From positions 40,319 to 49,435 of the forward strand of contig DKAR01000034.1 in NCBI GenBank assembly GCA_002450895.1: DNA of 9,117 nt, given 5' to 3'. Below are positions 1 to 5,308 of this stretch, in pieces; within the stretch, counting starts at the first letter, position 1; the number at the start of each line of letters is the position of its first letter. Source of the DNA: Proteobacteria bacterium UBA6921 (lineage in GTDB: Bacteria; Pseudomonadota; Gammaproteobacteria; SG8-11). The notes beneath the pieces were generated by a model. It made no database searches, had not been told where the DNA came from, and was given only the letters and a program-made list of their open reading frames with translations. The position numbers and the translations under genes were made by a program.

Positions 1-350
1 ACGGAGTCTTTGCACAGGTGGAGCTTGATGTTCGATCGGTAAAGACGACTGGTGTGTTCTGCGCCATAGATTTCAGTGAAACGACCAACCCAGACGCATG
101 TTTCAAATACGCTGGCACCAACGGCCATTCCATAACTCGCAATCATTTCGATCACAAGCGGCATTCGACTTCCCGGCGTGCCACCGCGGTTCCTTACCTC
201 CTCGGAAAAGTTGTGGTGAGCCAATCGGCAACAATAGAGGTAATCGAGTACATGTTGATTTTTTTCGATGAACGCAATCTTCACCGCTTCACCATCCAAC
301 TGGATGACGGCGCTTCGCTCTGGGCCTGGGTCAATCGCAAGGACTCTCAT
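1..350 (-). CDS. RuvC-like Holliday junction resolvase, 5' part only (runs off the window)
   Basis: The reading frame opens at an ATG (350-348) and stays open to the window edge, giving 116 residues with no stop. It starts MRVLAIDPGPERSA, the first beta strand of the RNase H/RuvC fold with the expected acidic residue (Asp7). A second strand, LVIEMIASYGMAVG, carries Glu68. The stretch VFETCVWVGRF (about 81-91) and then YRSNIKLHLC (about 104-113) matches a phage family annotated as RuvC-like crossover-junction nucleases, which I recall from family knowledge. Such proteins would cut branched recombination or replication intermediates before packaging. It begins two bases after the stop of the membrane-protein gene, with only a weak GGTG-like ribosome site. 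The last acidic residues of the active site should lie beyond base 1. Family call fairly sure; activity inferred. Confidence 0.85.
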   Translation of the reverse strand, partial: MRVLAIDPGPERSAVIQLDGEAVKIAFIEKNQHVLDYLYCCRLAHHNFSEEVRNRGGTPGSRMPLVIEMIASYGMAVGASVFETCVWVGRFTEIYGAEHTSRLYRSNIKLHLCKDS

Positions 351-352
351 AT

Positions 353-679
353 TCACCACGCCAGCCGAAGTTTTTGCATTGCCCAATACTCAGGGTTTGC
401 CAGCCCAGTTACAGCGCCGTAGAGAATTACCATTCCTAGAATTGAAAGGATTATGGAGACGAAAAGTATCGTGCCTTTTGTGTCGTCTTTTTTGACTCCA
501 AAAAACTTATGCAGATTGAACCGCGCGACAACAATCGCAATAGCCACCACAAGAACAGCAGTTATTTTGTAGTACGCAGAAATCTGGGCCTGAATGATCA
601 ACACCGACCACAAGTGATCGACGGTTGTTCCAGGTTTTTTCGCAATAGAGTTGAGAAGGTCAATCATTTTGTCGCTCAT
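353..679 (-). CDS. small two-helix membrane protein of phage type, function unknown
   Basis: This is a 108-aa protein starting MSDKMIDLLN. It has a short amphipathic N-terminal part containing a PGTT turn (16-19). A first hydrophobic helix (about 37-52) is followed by a basic/charged loop (FGVKKDDTKG) and a second hydrophobic helix (about 70-93), and it ends NPEYWAMQKLRLAW. The overall pattern (KPGTT..HLW near the start, NPEYWA at the end) resembles small membrane proteins I have seen in early regions of proteobacterial phages, which have no known function. Its start overlaps the previous stop as ATGA (679-676), so it is probably translationally coupled. Two helices could suit a holin or superinfection-exclusion factor, but no lysis gene lies nearby and I would not name it so. 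The reading frame is well supported, the function is not. Confidence 0.8.
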   Translation of the reverse strand: MSDKMIDLLNSIAKKPGTTVDHLWSVLIIQAQISAYYKITAVLVVAIAIVVARFNLHKFFGVKKDDTKGTILFVSIILSILGMVILYGAVTGLANPEYWAMQKLRLAW

Positions 680-858
680 TTTGACTTTCCCCTCTTAACA
701 AGCTTGGTTTCCTGCGGGAGCGTTTTTTCATCCAAACCAAGGTGGTCAAGTAGGCGCTGGTGTTTGATTAGCAACTCCCAATATTTTTCGTTCAGTTCTT
801 GAAACTTCAGTTGTGTGTACCGTTCTTCTTTCTCAAATGTCTTTTTTGTAACAAACAT
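676..858 (-). CDS. small charged helical protein, hypothetical
   Basis: A 60-aa protein beginning MFVTKKTFEKEERY. I chose the ATG at 858-856 over an in-frame GTG at 873 because AAGGAG (869-864) sits five bases upstream of it. It is rich in Lys, Glu and Leu. A probable helix spans about residues 10-45 with regularly spaced hydrophobic residues (FQELNEKYWELLIKHQRLLDHLGL), then a basic tail KLVKRGKSK. There is no membrane segment or recognisable catalytic motif. It follows the preceding gene's stop (863-861) by two bases and overlaps the next start as ATGA. I do not recognise a family with a known function; it could be a small helical adaptor. Confidence 0.75.
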   Translation of the reverse strand: MFVTKKTFEKEERYTQLKFQELNEKYWELLIKHQRLLDHLGLDEKTLPQETKLVKRGKSK

Positions 859-860
859 GG

Positions 861-1070
861 CTACTCCTTCCACGAACCAGTGTGCATGTTGAAATTACGA
901 AGTTCACGCTTGAGCTTCTTGAGGTTCCAGGAAGAAACCTTGTCGAGATTCCCGGCTAGTAGCGCCGCCATATCATCGGCGCAACTACGAACCGCCTGAT
1001 CCAAACTGCGGGCGCGGCTCACTGCCAAGCGCATTTCATTAAACGGGTTGGTGATCGACGGTTCGCTCAT
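861..1070 (-). CDS. small conserved-looking phage protein, hypothetical
   Basis: A 69-aa protein starting MSEPSITNPFNEMRLAV. It appears all-helical, with an Ala/Arg-rich first half (LDQAVRSCADDMAALL) and a second half KVSSWNLKKLKRELRNFNMHTGSWKE. Endings like LKKLKxELRxFNxxTGxW recur in short phage proteins I recall, but no function is attached to them. The start at 1070 overlaps the end of the HNH gene by 32 bases, with AGGA about 11 bases upstream. An in-frame ATG at 1034 lies just after the HNH stop but has no visible ribosome site. I prefer 1070 and hold the start with moderate confidence. The frame itself is well supported by its position between two coupled genes. Confidence 0.7.
   Translation of the reverse strand: MSEPSITNPFNEMRLAVSRARSLDQAVRSCADDMAALLAGNLDKVSSWNLKKLKRELRNFNMHTGSWKE
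864..869 (-). promoter_or_regulatory. Shine-Dalgarno AAGGAG deciding the start at 858
   Basis: AAGGAG lies five bases upstream of ATG 858-856 and partly precedes the stop codon of the upstream gene, so terminating and initiating ribosomes would meet here. It argues against the longer GTG start at 873. Confidence 0.75.
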
Positions 1071-1803
1071 CGTTGTTCGTCCTGTATTCGTTGGGTAAGA
1101 GTCTTTCGACATCGTTAGTCTTGGCCCATGCGTACAAAGTCTCTGGTGGCACCAATCCCCACGAGTCGAATCCAAGTTTCTTCTTCAGCGTTTCCCATGC
1201 CCACAGTTCGACATACTCGACTCGCTTCTTGTCGAACCAGTCCTTTGCTTCTTGCGGAGTGATCTGTCGCGCGGCTTCGCCCTTTCTGGCGAGATACCCG
1301 GCATAGGCAGCGTGTTCGCCTTGGTGGTGCTGAACGATGATGTGGTGCATGTGGCACATTGGGACGCGCGCGTAATCTGCCTTGTAGGCGGTCCCGTTCT
1401 CGCCGGCACGGCGGACGTGCGCGGCCTCGCAGCGTTGCTCGCCGAGTTCTTCGACCCAATCGCCGTCACCGCAGATGCAACACTTCTTTTTCTGTATCCA
1501 CTCCGCGAAGTTGTCATCGGTGCCGACCAAAGCCCAAACACGAGGGGCACGGAAGAATCCGCTCTGCCGCAGGATCTTCGCTTGCGGTCCATACGGCTTT
1601 TCGTTGGATTGAGGTCTTACGACGGTTTGCGCGGCTGCTTCTTCCGTGAGACGTGCGATTGCCAACGTATCGCCGGGTTGGCCCAAAACTCTCGCAACGT
1701 TCTCAAGACTGCATCCTTCAAAATCAAACGAGGCTCGAACAGTCCCGTCCGCCATCGTTTTCATGGATTTGTAAATACAAACAAGAGCGGCGGCGTCTGT
1801 CAT
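1039..1803 (-). CDS. HNH-type nuclease candidate, DUF968-like zinc motif
   Basis: This 254-aa protein has two parts. Residues about 15-60 (DGTVRASFDFEG, CSLENVARVLGQPGD) form a small N-terminal domain I cannot name. Residues about 105-165 form a metal-binding core: CCIC (C108/C111), CEAAH (C125, H129), a KADYARVP segment, then CHMHH (C150, H153, H154) and a further HH at 159-160. This C..C, H, C..HH...H layout fits the treble-clef HNH nucleases of the DUF968 type found in lambdoid and related phages, near recombination genes. In that family the likely role is DNA nicking or cutting during replication or recombination. GGAG (1813-1810) sits six bases before the ATG. The C-terminal 70 residues are helical and Trp-rich. 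Nuclease activity is inferred from the motif only. Confidence 0.75.
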   Translation of the reverse strand: MTDAAALVCIYKSMKTMADGTVRASFDFEGCSLENVARVLGQPGDTLAIARLTEEAAAQTVVRPQSNEKPYGPQAKILRQSGFFRAPRVWALVGTDDNFAEWIQKKKCCICGDGDWVEELGEQRCEAAHVRRAGENGTAYKADYARVPMCHMHHIIVQHHQGEHAAYAGYLARKGEAARQITPQEAKDWFDKKRVEYVELWAWETLKKKLGFDSWGLVPPETLYAWAKTNDVERLLPNEYRTNNDERTVDHQPV

Positions 1804-1814
1804 GCAATTCTCCG

Positions 1815-2174
1815 TTACCTGAATGTCGCTACATCGCCTGTGACAAGAAACAAAGGCCCGATTGGCATTCGGTGCGTCAACAATCCATCAAAGTAAACAT
1901 CCATCGCGACCAGATCAGTCGTCCTTTCTGCCTCGAACGAAAGAGTGGTGTTCAACGTCGCGACGTGCCCTTGGACCGTCCAAGCAGATCGAGGAACAGC
2001 GAAGCCAGAAACAATTTCATCGCTTGTGTTTCTCAGGACAATTAGAGTTGACGACTTTTCAACAACGCGCGGTATTGCGTCCTCGTTGCGAACGTGAACA
2101 TATTCGAGCGGCAGCAAAGCCCCTGCCGCTGTGCCGAGGAATGCTTTTAGTAAACCGCGCCGTGTGATTTCCAT
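1815..2174 (-). CDS. protein with twin-arginine (Tat) signal peptide, function unknown
   Basis: A 119-aa protein starting MEITRRGLLKAFLG. The TRRGLLK segment at residues 4-10 matches the Tat consensus (S/T-R-R-x-F/L-L-K) and is followed by a mildly hydrophobic, Ala/Gly-rich stretch to about residue 23. This is the pattern of a Tat-exported protein or a Tat-anchored one, since no clear signal-peptidase site (A-x-A) follows. The remaining 95 residues look beta-rich (STLIVLRNTSDEIVSGFAV, TTDLVAMDVYFDG) with no Cys and no cofactor or catalytic motif I recognise. The start shares a base with the preceding stop (TGATG), so translation is probably coupled. The next gene begins 11 bases after its stop. 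An exported protein in a replication operon is unexpected. Reading frame well supported; role unknown. Confidence 0.75.
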   Translation of the reverse strand: MEITRRGLLKAFLGTAAGALLPLEYVHVRNEDAIPRVVEKSSTLIVLRNTSDEIVSGFAVPRSAWTVQGHVATLNTTLSFEAERTTDLVAMDVYFDGLLTHRMPIGPLFLVTGDVATFR

Positions 2175-2323
2175 CAGGACATCAACCCAATACGTGCTTT
2201 ACCCGCTTGCCGAGCCAGCTTGGTCCCGGCTGGATGCGTCTCTCCCTTCGCATACCGACCCGGCCCTTTCTTTGTGTGGTGCGCGGATCGGAAACTTACC
2301 CACTTCGGTTTTTTGAGAATCAT
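2174..2323 (-). CDS. 49-aa basic protein, hypothetical
   Basis: A short frame starting MILKKPKWVSFRSAHHTKKG and ending GKARIGLMS. It is strongly basic (many Lys, Arg and His, few acidic residues) and Gly-rich, with no hydrophobic segment. GGAG (2333-2330) lies six bases before the ATG, and the stop TGA (2176-2174) overlaps the next ATG. It fills the only gap between two well-supported genes and is coupled on both sides, which is the main reason to believe it. A nucleic-acid-binding role would fit the charge but is inference. A longer frame at 2387-2199 covers the same bases on this strand but lacks this ribosome-site and junction fit. Confidence 0.68.
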   Translation of the reverse strand: MILKKPKWVSFRSAHHTKKGPGRYAKGETHPAGTKLARQAGKARIGLMS

Positions 2324-2326
2324 GGG

Positions 2327-2782
2327 CTACTCCGTGGTTACTTCTCGTGTGTCGGTGTGTGGCGTTGAGCTTGGATAAGTACCGCATCCGCTACCTCCGC
2401 TAGATGCAGTCACGGTTGTCTTGTTCAACGTCTCTTTAATCGTTGTGTTTTTGAAAATCGTTTGGACAAGTTGAAAAATATCCTGTCGGCGCAACGCTTC
2501 ATTCACTGCCGTCATTTCGTTGCGGAGGAATTCACCTTCACGACGTTGTAATTCGAAGTACGAGGATTCGAGAGATTTAATTTTCTCGCGTTGTTCTGTT
2601 TCTCTTTCTGAGAGGTCATCAAAACGTCTTTCGAGTTGTACGTTGTTAGATGCAAGTACCTCGTAGTCTTTCTTTGACTTCGCCAGCTCATCCCGCAGCG
2701 CAGCAATCGCCTTTGCTGCTTCCATTGTGAATGTGCGGGCTTCGACGGCATCGTTTAGGGCTTTTTCAAGTTGTTCATTCAT
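2327..2782 (-). CDS. coiled-coil protein, hypothetical
   Basis: A 151-aa protein. I chose the ATG at 2782 (MNEQLEKALNDAVEAR), which overlaps the preceding stop by eight bases. An upstream in-frame ATG at 2797 has no ribosome site. Residues about 5-98 are almost wholly helical, rich in Glu, Lys, Arg and Leu, with heptad-like spacing (for example ALRDELAKSKKDYEVLASNN and ERETEQREKIKSLESSYFEL), so a long coiled coil is expected. Residues about 100-120 (DIFQLVQTIFKNTTIKETLN) form a more hydrophobic helix. The last 30 residues are Ser/Thr/Gly-rich and probably disordered. No catalytic motif is seen. It could be a scaffold or oligomerisation partner for the neighbouring replication or nucleotide enzymes. 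I cannot assign a family. Confidence 0.75.
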   Translation of the reverse strand: MNEQLEKALNDAVEARTFTMEAAKAIAALRDELAKSKKDYEVLASNNVQLERRFDDLSERETEQREKIKSLESSYFELQRREGEFLRNEMTAVNEALRRQDIFQLVQTIFKNTTIKETLNKTTVTASSGGSGCGTYPSSTPHTDTREVTTE

Positions 2783-3152
2783 GGTTCTTGCCCCCATAGT
2801 GAACAGTCAGTTTGTTTTGACGGGATGGACGATCATCGAGCGCGTACTTATCAATCGCCTCGACTGAAAGGACATACGAATTCGCGATGATCTTGGCGCA
2901 GCAGATCATGTGAAATACATGAGCAAGCCCGCTCTTTTGGTCGATGTCCTCACCGTTCAGGAATTTGTCTGTGTGGCGGCGAAGGGAGTCGATTGTTTCC
3001 GTGATCGGCATCCCCTTGAGCCAGTTTCCGGGCGCGTATTCTTTTGCTCCAGCTTCCCAGACACGCGCCTCTCCTTCCTGAATCTCCATTCCGAGGGAGT
3101 TGTAATAGAGCTTCGGCTTGCCTTCGTTGTGGCGTTCTCCGTTCTCAGACAT
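2775..3152 (-). CDS. dATP/dGTP diphosphohydrolase-like protein (DUF5664 / dGTP_diPhyd_N type)
   Basis: A 125-aa protein starting MSENGERHNEGKPKLYYNSL at ATG 3152-3150, which overlaps the ThyX stop by eight bases. It follows the pattern of phage DUF5664 proteins, annotated as dATP/dGTP diphosphohydrolase N-terminal domains: an N-terminal NEGKPKLYY, then ARVWEAGAKEYAPGNWLKG (about 29-47), then DSLRRHTDKFLNGEDIDQKSG (about 55-75), then LAHVFHMICCAKIIANSY. The acidic/His cluster RH...NGEDID..SGL.H..H is the probable metal and nucleotide site of an all-alpha fold. Expected reaction: dNTP to dNMP plus pyrophosphate, trimming purine dNTP pools. Lying next to ThyX and dUTPase supports a nucleotide role. 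A longer upstream extension to 3449 exists but runs inside ThyX. Family call fairly firm; substrate inferred. Confidence 0.75.
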   Translation of the reverse strand: MSENGERHNEGKPKLYYNSLGMEIQEGEARVWEAGAKEYAPGNWLKGMPITETIDSLRRHTDKFLNGEDIDQKSGLAHVFHMICCAKIIANSYVLSVEAIDKYALDDRPSRQNKLTVHYGGKNHE

Positions 3153-3846
3153 GCGCCACCACCCGCTCTTCGCAAAACAAGTTATACGTGCGTGGGAAGG
3201 ACTCGGAAATAAGAGACGCAACTGCGTTCGCGTATTGACGAATTTCCCATTGGGCGTTGGGGGCCGTGCGAAGCGTGAGGAACGCGAGCCAATTGCGAAG
3301 GTTTGCGCTTGCGCGCATACGTGAGTAACGACCGACCGGAACGATAAGACGCGCCAACTCCTTTGGTACGCCACACTCCAAAGCGGTTTGGTAGCAAGCT
3401 TCCGCTGCCGCGTACATTGCCTTGAGTGCGTGAATCCAAATATCGGCATTCACCGCGTCCAAAATTGAACCAACCGCTTGCGACTGCTTGTTCTTCGTCG
3501 TCGAATGCGCTCGGTCTAAGACGTTCGCTAAATCGGGAACGTAATTCTCATTCGGCAACGGCACGTACCGCGCACTCATTTCGTTGTACGACTGCGTTCG
3601 GTGCCGGTGCCACTCCCGGAACACGAAGATGGGCGCTTTCACTTCAATGACCATTCCGGCCATTTCAAACGGCGTGGCGTGCTTATTGTTGTAGAGGTAG
3701 GCGAGCAGTTTTTCATCGCCTGGGGCATCAGGCGTTCCCCACCCAACAAACCCCTTATTGGTGGACATGCGCGCCGCTTCGATGATGGCTTGATCGCTGC
3801 CCCAAGTTTCCACGAGTTCGACATAACCGTGATCCAGAACCTTCAT
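3145..3846 (-). CDS. thyX: flavin-dependent thymidylate synthase ThyX
   Basis: A 233-aa protein, a usual ThyX length, starting MKVLDHGYVELVETWGSD. It carries the family signature RHRxxSxNExSxR as RHRTQSYNEMSAR (81-93), preceded by HATPFEMAGMVIEVKAPIFV. The C-terminal half has ELARLIVPVGRYSRMRASAN and LRTAPNAQWEIRQYA, the substrate/FAD-binding helices. ThyX makes dTMP from dUMP using methylenetetrahydrofolate, NADPH and FAD, acting as a tetramer. Here it would use the dUMP produced by the dUTPase two genes upstream. I chose the ATG at 3846 because ThyX proteins begin near this point and GGAG (3856-3853) lies six bases upstream. The frame stays open to 3945, but that part overlaps the 55-aa gene. 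Start lies one base beyond the previous stop (TGATATG). Confidence 0.97.
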   Translation of the reverse strand: MKVLDHGYVELVETWGSDQAIIEAARMSTNKGFVGWGTPDAPGDEKLLAYLYNNKHATPFEMAGMVIEVKAPIFVFREWHRHRTQSYNEMSARYVPLPNENYVPDLANVLDRAHSTTKNKQSQAVGSILDAVNADIWIHALKAMYAAAEACYQTALECGVPKELARLIVPVGRYSRMRASANLRNWLAFLTLRTAPNAQWEIRQYANAVASLISESFPRTYNLFCEERVVAHV

Positions 3847-3847
3847 A

Positions 3848-4015
3848 TCAGTCTCCGTGTTTTGGTAATGGCCCGTACTTCTTCTCCAGCTCGCGACGCG
3901 CTTTCGCAACACGCTTGCCGGTTGAAATCTTCGCGCCACGGACAAGCGAGTCGATGTGCTGAAAGACTCGGATGCGGGCGGCGCGAATTGCCTTTTTAAT
4001 GTTTCGAGTGGTCAT
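3848..4015 (-). CDS. 55-aa basic protein, hypothetical
   Basis: A short frame starting MTTRNIKKAIRAARIRVFQH and ending KKYGPLPKHGD. About a third of its residues are Lys, Arg or His. It is probably one long amphipathic helix (KRVAKARRELEKKYG) with a Pro/Gly tail. It starts 17 bases after the dUTPase stop, with only a weak GGA ribosome site, and stops one base before the ThyX ATG. The ThyX Shine-Dalgarno (3856-3853) lies within its last codons, so its translation may help open ThyX translation. A shadow frame (ThyX extended upstream) covers the same bases but reads as low-complexity Arg/Ser. Function unknown; nucleic-acid binding is a guess from charge. Confidence 0.6.
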   Translation of the reverse strand: MTTRNIKKAIRAARIRVFQHIDSLVRGAKISTGKRVAKARRELEKKYGPLPKHGD

Positions 4016-4032
4016 AAGTTCCGATATTGAAA

Positions 4033-4464
4033 TTAACTGCGACTGGTACTCCCAAAACCATTCTCGCCGCGCTCGGTGTTGTTAAGTTCATCCACAACTT
4101 CAACAGGGCTTGAGTAGAAGGGAACAACAACCATCTGCGCTATCGCGTCACCTTTACGAACAAAATAGGGAAGCTCGCCAGCGTTCTCCATGCACAACTT
4201 GACGGGGCCGCGATACGTTGAGTCGATGACTCCGACTGAATTGCGCAAACGCAAACCGAATTTCGTTCCGAGTCCACTGCGCGGGAAAATCAATCCGACG
4301 TAACCGGCAGGAATCTCAAAAGCGAATCCGCAGTCGCAGGTAAACACACAATCTGGATTGATCTTTACATCCTCCGTCGAGCGCAGGTCGTATCCGGCGT
4401 CTCCGACGTGCGCCTGTTTTGGCTCCGTGATTCCTTGTCCGCTTTCAAGTCGCTTAACTCGCAT
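4033..4464 (-). CDS. dut: trimeric dUTP diphosphatase (dUTPase)
   Basis: A 143-aa protein with all five dUTPase motifs in order. Motif I is DAGYDLRS (22-29); motif II is PRSGLG (61-66). Motif III is GVIDSTYRG (78-86), with the catalytic Asp81 and the base-stacking Tyr84. Motif IV is KGDAIAQM (104-111) and motif V is RGENGFGSTS (132-141). The last closes over the neighbouring subunit's active site in the homotrimer. It hydrolyses dUTP to dUMP plus pyrophosphate, keeping uracil out of phage DNA and supplying ThyX. The ATG overlaps the preceding stop by 11 bases, with GAGGA (4477-4473) eight bases upstream. Two extra Cys (C43, C45) in the FTCDCGFAFE strand are uncommon but lie outside the motifs. 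Length is typical. Confidence 0.96.
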   Translation of the reverse strand: MRVKRLESGQGITEPKQAHVGDAGYDLRSTEDVKINPDCVFTCDCGFAFEIPAGYVGLIFPRSGLGTKFGLRLRNSVGVIDSTYRGPVKLCMENAGELPYFVRKGDAIAQMVVVPFYSSPVEVVDELNNTERGENGFGSTSRS

Positions 4465-4666
4465 TGTTTTGTTCCTCGTCTCGTAGTCGTTTCCACTCGC
4501 CGCGCGCCATTGCGATTATTTCAATCGCCGCATCACTCAACTTGCCGTCAATCGTGTGTTTCTTTTTGAACAGGACAAGAAACCTGTCCCGTTGCTCGTT
4601 CTCCATTCGTGCTATAGCTCTCGCTAAACACTCCTTGATTTCTTTCGGTGGCGTTCTCTCTACCAC
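4454..4666 (-). CDS. small charged protein following ssb, hypothetical
   Basis: A 70-aa protein if it starts at the GTG 4666-4664, just after the SSB stop (reading MVERTPPKEIKECLARAI). The frame stays open upstream to a TTG at 4690, which would overlap the SSB acidic-tail codons by 23 bases. Neither start has a good Shine-Dalgarno sequence, so the start is uncertain. The protein is helical and charged (IARMENEQRDRFLVLF, then KKKHTIDGKLSDAAIEIIAM, then GEWKRLRDEEQNNAS). No membrane segment, Cys or catalytic motif is visible. It sits between SSB and dUTPase and overlaps dUTPase by 11 bases, so it probably belongs to the same translation-coupled group. Function unknown. Confidence 0.7.
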   Translation of the reverse strand: MVERTPPKEIKECLARAIARMENEQRDRFLVLFKKKHTIDGKLSDAAIEIIAMARGEWKRLRDEEQNNAS

Positions 4667-4667
4667 G

Positions 4668-5102
4668 CTAAAACGGAATATCGTCGTCAAAGCTGTCGTT
4701 ACCGGAAGCGGCTTGCTGCGCTGGCGCGCGCGATCGCCGCTGGTTTCCTGTTTGCTGTGAATCGCCGTTCGGGCGACTCAACATCTGCAACTCAGCAACG
4801 TTTATCTTCGTTGTGTAACGGTCCTTACCTTCTTTGTCCTGCCACTTCTCGGTTCGTAGTGAACCCTCGACGTAGATCGTTGCTCCTTTCTTCAGGTACT
4901 CACCCGCAATTTCCGCGAGCCGACCCCAGAACGTCAGGTTGTGCCATTCAATTCGATTCTGTTTTTCTCCTGTGGTTTTGTCTTTCCATTCCTCGTTGGT
5001 CGCGATACTGACGTTGGCAACCGCGGTGCCGTTTGGTAGGTACTTAACCTCTGGGTCTTTACCAAGATTTCCCACTAAGATGACTTTGTTTACTCCACGC
5101 AT
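4668..5102 (-). CDS. ssb: single-stranded DNA-binding protein
   Basis: A 144-aa protein with an OB fold over about residues 1-110. It starts MRGVNKVILVGNLGKDPEVK and contains NGTAVANVSIATNEEW, EWHNLTFWGRLAE, YLKKGATIYVEGSLRT and KWQDKEGKDRYTT, closely following the E. coli SSB. A Gln/Ser/Arg-rich linker (about 111-135) leads to the acidic tip DSFDDDIPF, which in this family recruits other replication and repair proteins. It would coat single-stranded DNA during phage replication as a tetramer. DNA-stacking aromatics line up with E. coli Trp40, Trp54 and Trp88; the Phe60 position is Trp59 here. A perfect AGGAGG (5115-5110) lies seven bases before the ATG, and the start overlaps the previous stop (TAATG), so strong expression is expected. 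Confidence 0.97.
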   Translation of the reverse strand: MRGVNKVILVGNLGKDPEVKYLPNGTAVANVSIATNEEWKDKTTGEKQNRIEWHNLTFWGRLAEIAGEYLKKGATIYVEGSLRTEKWQDKEGKDRYTTKINVAELQMLSRPNGDSQQTGNQRRSRAPAQQAASGNDSFDDDIPF

Positions 5103-5308
5103 TACTCGACCTCCTGTTTCTGTGATGGTGTGATTGTGACGCTCACGTAATTTCTGTTTGAGACGCCGTATGCTGGACCGTCGATATCAATGTGCGCAGT
5201 CAATACGCCACGGCCAGCGACCACAGCGAGCATTCTTTTCTCTGTTTCTGTTTCAGCGATTCCGACGAACTTCATCGAGCCGTTTTCAAAAATCAATTTG
5301 ACGTTCAC
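5102..5308 (-). CDS. small beta-rich protein, hypothetical, GTG start
   Basis: A 68-aa protein starting at GTG 5308-5306 (MNVKLIFENGSMKFVGIAET). AAGGAG (5320-5315) lies six bases upstream inside the helicase gene, and GTGA joins this start to the helicase stop. The sequence alternates hydrophobic and polar residues as in beta strands (RMLAVVAGRGVLTAHIDID, NYVSVTITPS), has no Cys and ends in a charged tail KQEVE. I do not recognise the family. It is sandwiched between helicase and SSB, so a role in replication is likely by context only. The ribosome site and both junctions make the gene itself well supported. Confidence 0.75.
   Translation of the reverse strand: MNVKLIFENGSMKFVGIAETETEKRMLAVVAGRGVLTAHIDIDGPAYGVSNRNYVSVTITPSQKQEVE
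5110..5115 (-). promoter_or_regulatory. perfect Shine-Dalgarno AGGAGG before ssb
   Basis: AGGAGG sits seven bases before the ssb ATG and inside the end of the preceding gene. It is the only full consensus ribosome site seen in the window, which fits a protein needed in many copies. Confidence 0.85.

Noticed and set aside
1115..1592. Two further minus-strand frames within the HNH gene
   Set aside because: Arg-rich shadows of the HNH frame, which has the zinc motif and a good ribosome site.
18..2316. Many long plus-strand open frames in the left quarter
   Set aside because: They lie opposite minus-strand genes with recognisable motifs or coupled starts, read as Arg/Ser/His-rich low-complexity protein, and have no ribosome sites.
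2199..2387. 62-codon minus-strand frame
   Set aside because: It overlaps both the coiled-coil gene and the 49-aa gene, whose ribosome site and coupled junctions are better; its sequence looks like an out-of-frame reading.
3153..3449. Upstream extension of the DUF5664 frame
   Set aside because: It lies wholly inside ThyX in another frame. The family begins at about MSENGER, and that ATG overlaps the ThyX stop in the manner of other junctions here.
3847..3945. Upstream extension of ThyX
   Set aside because: Overlaps the 55-aa gene, reads as Arg/Ser-rich sequence, and the ATG at 3846 has a ribosome site and matches usual ThyX starts.
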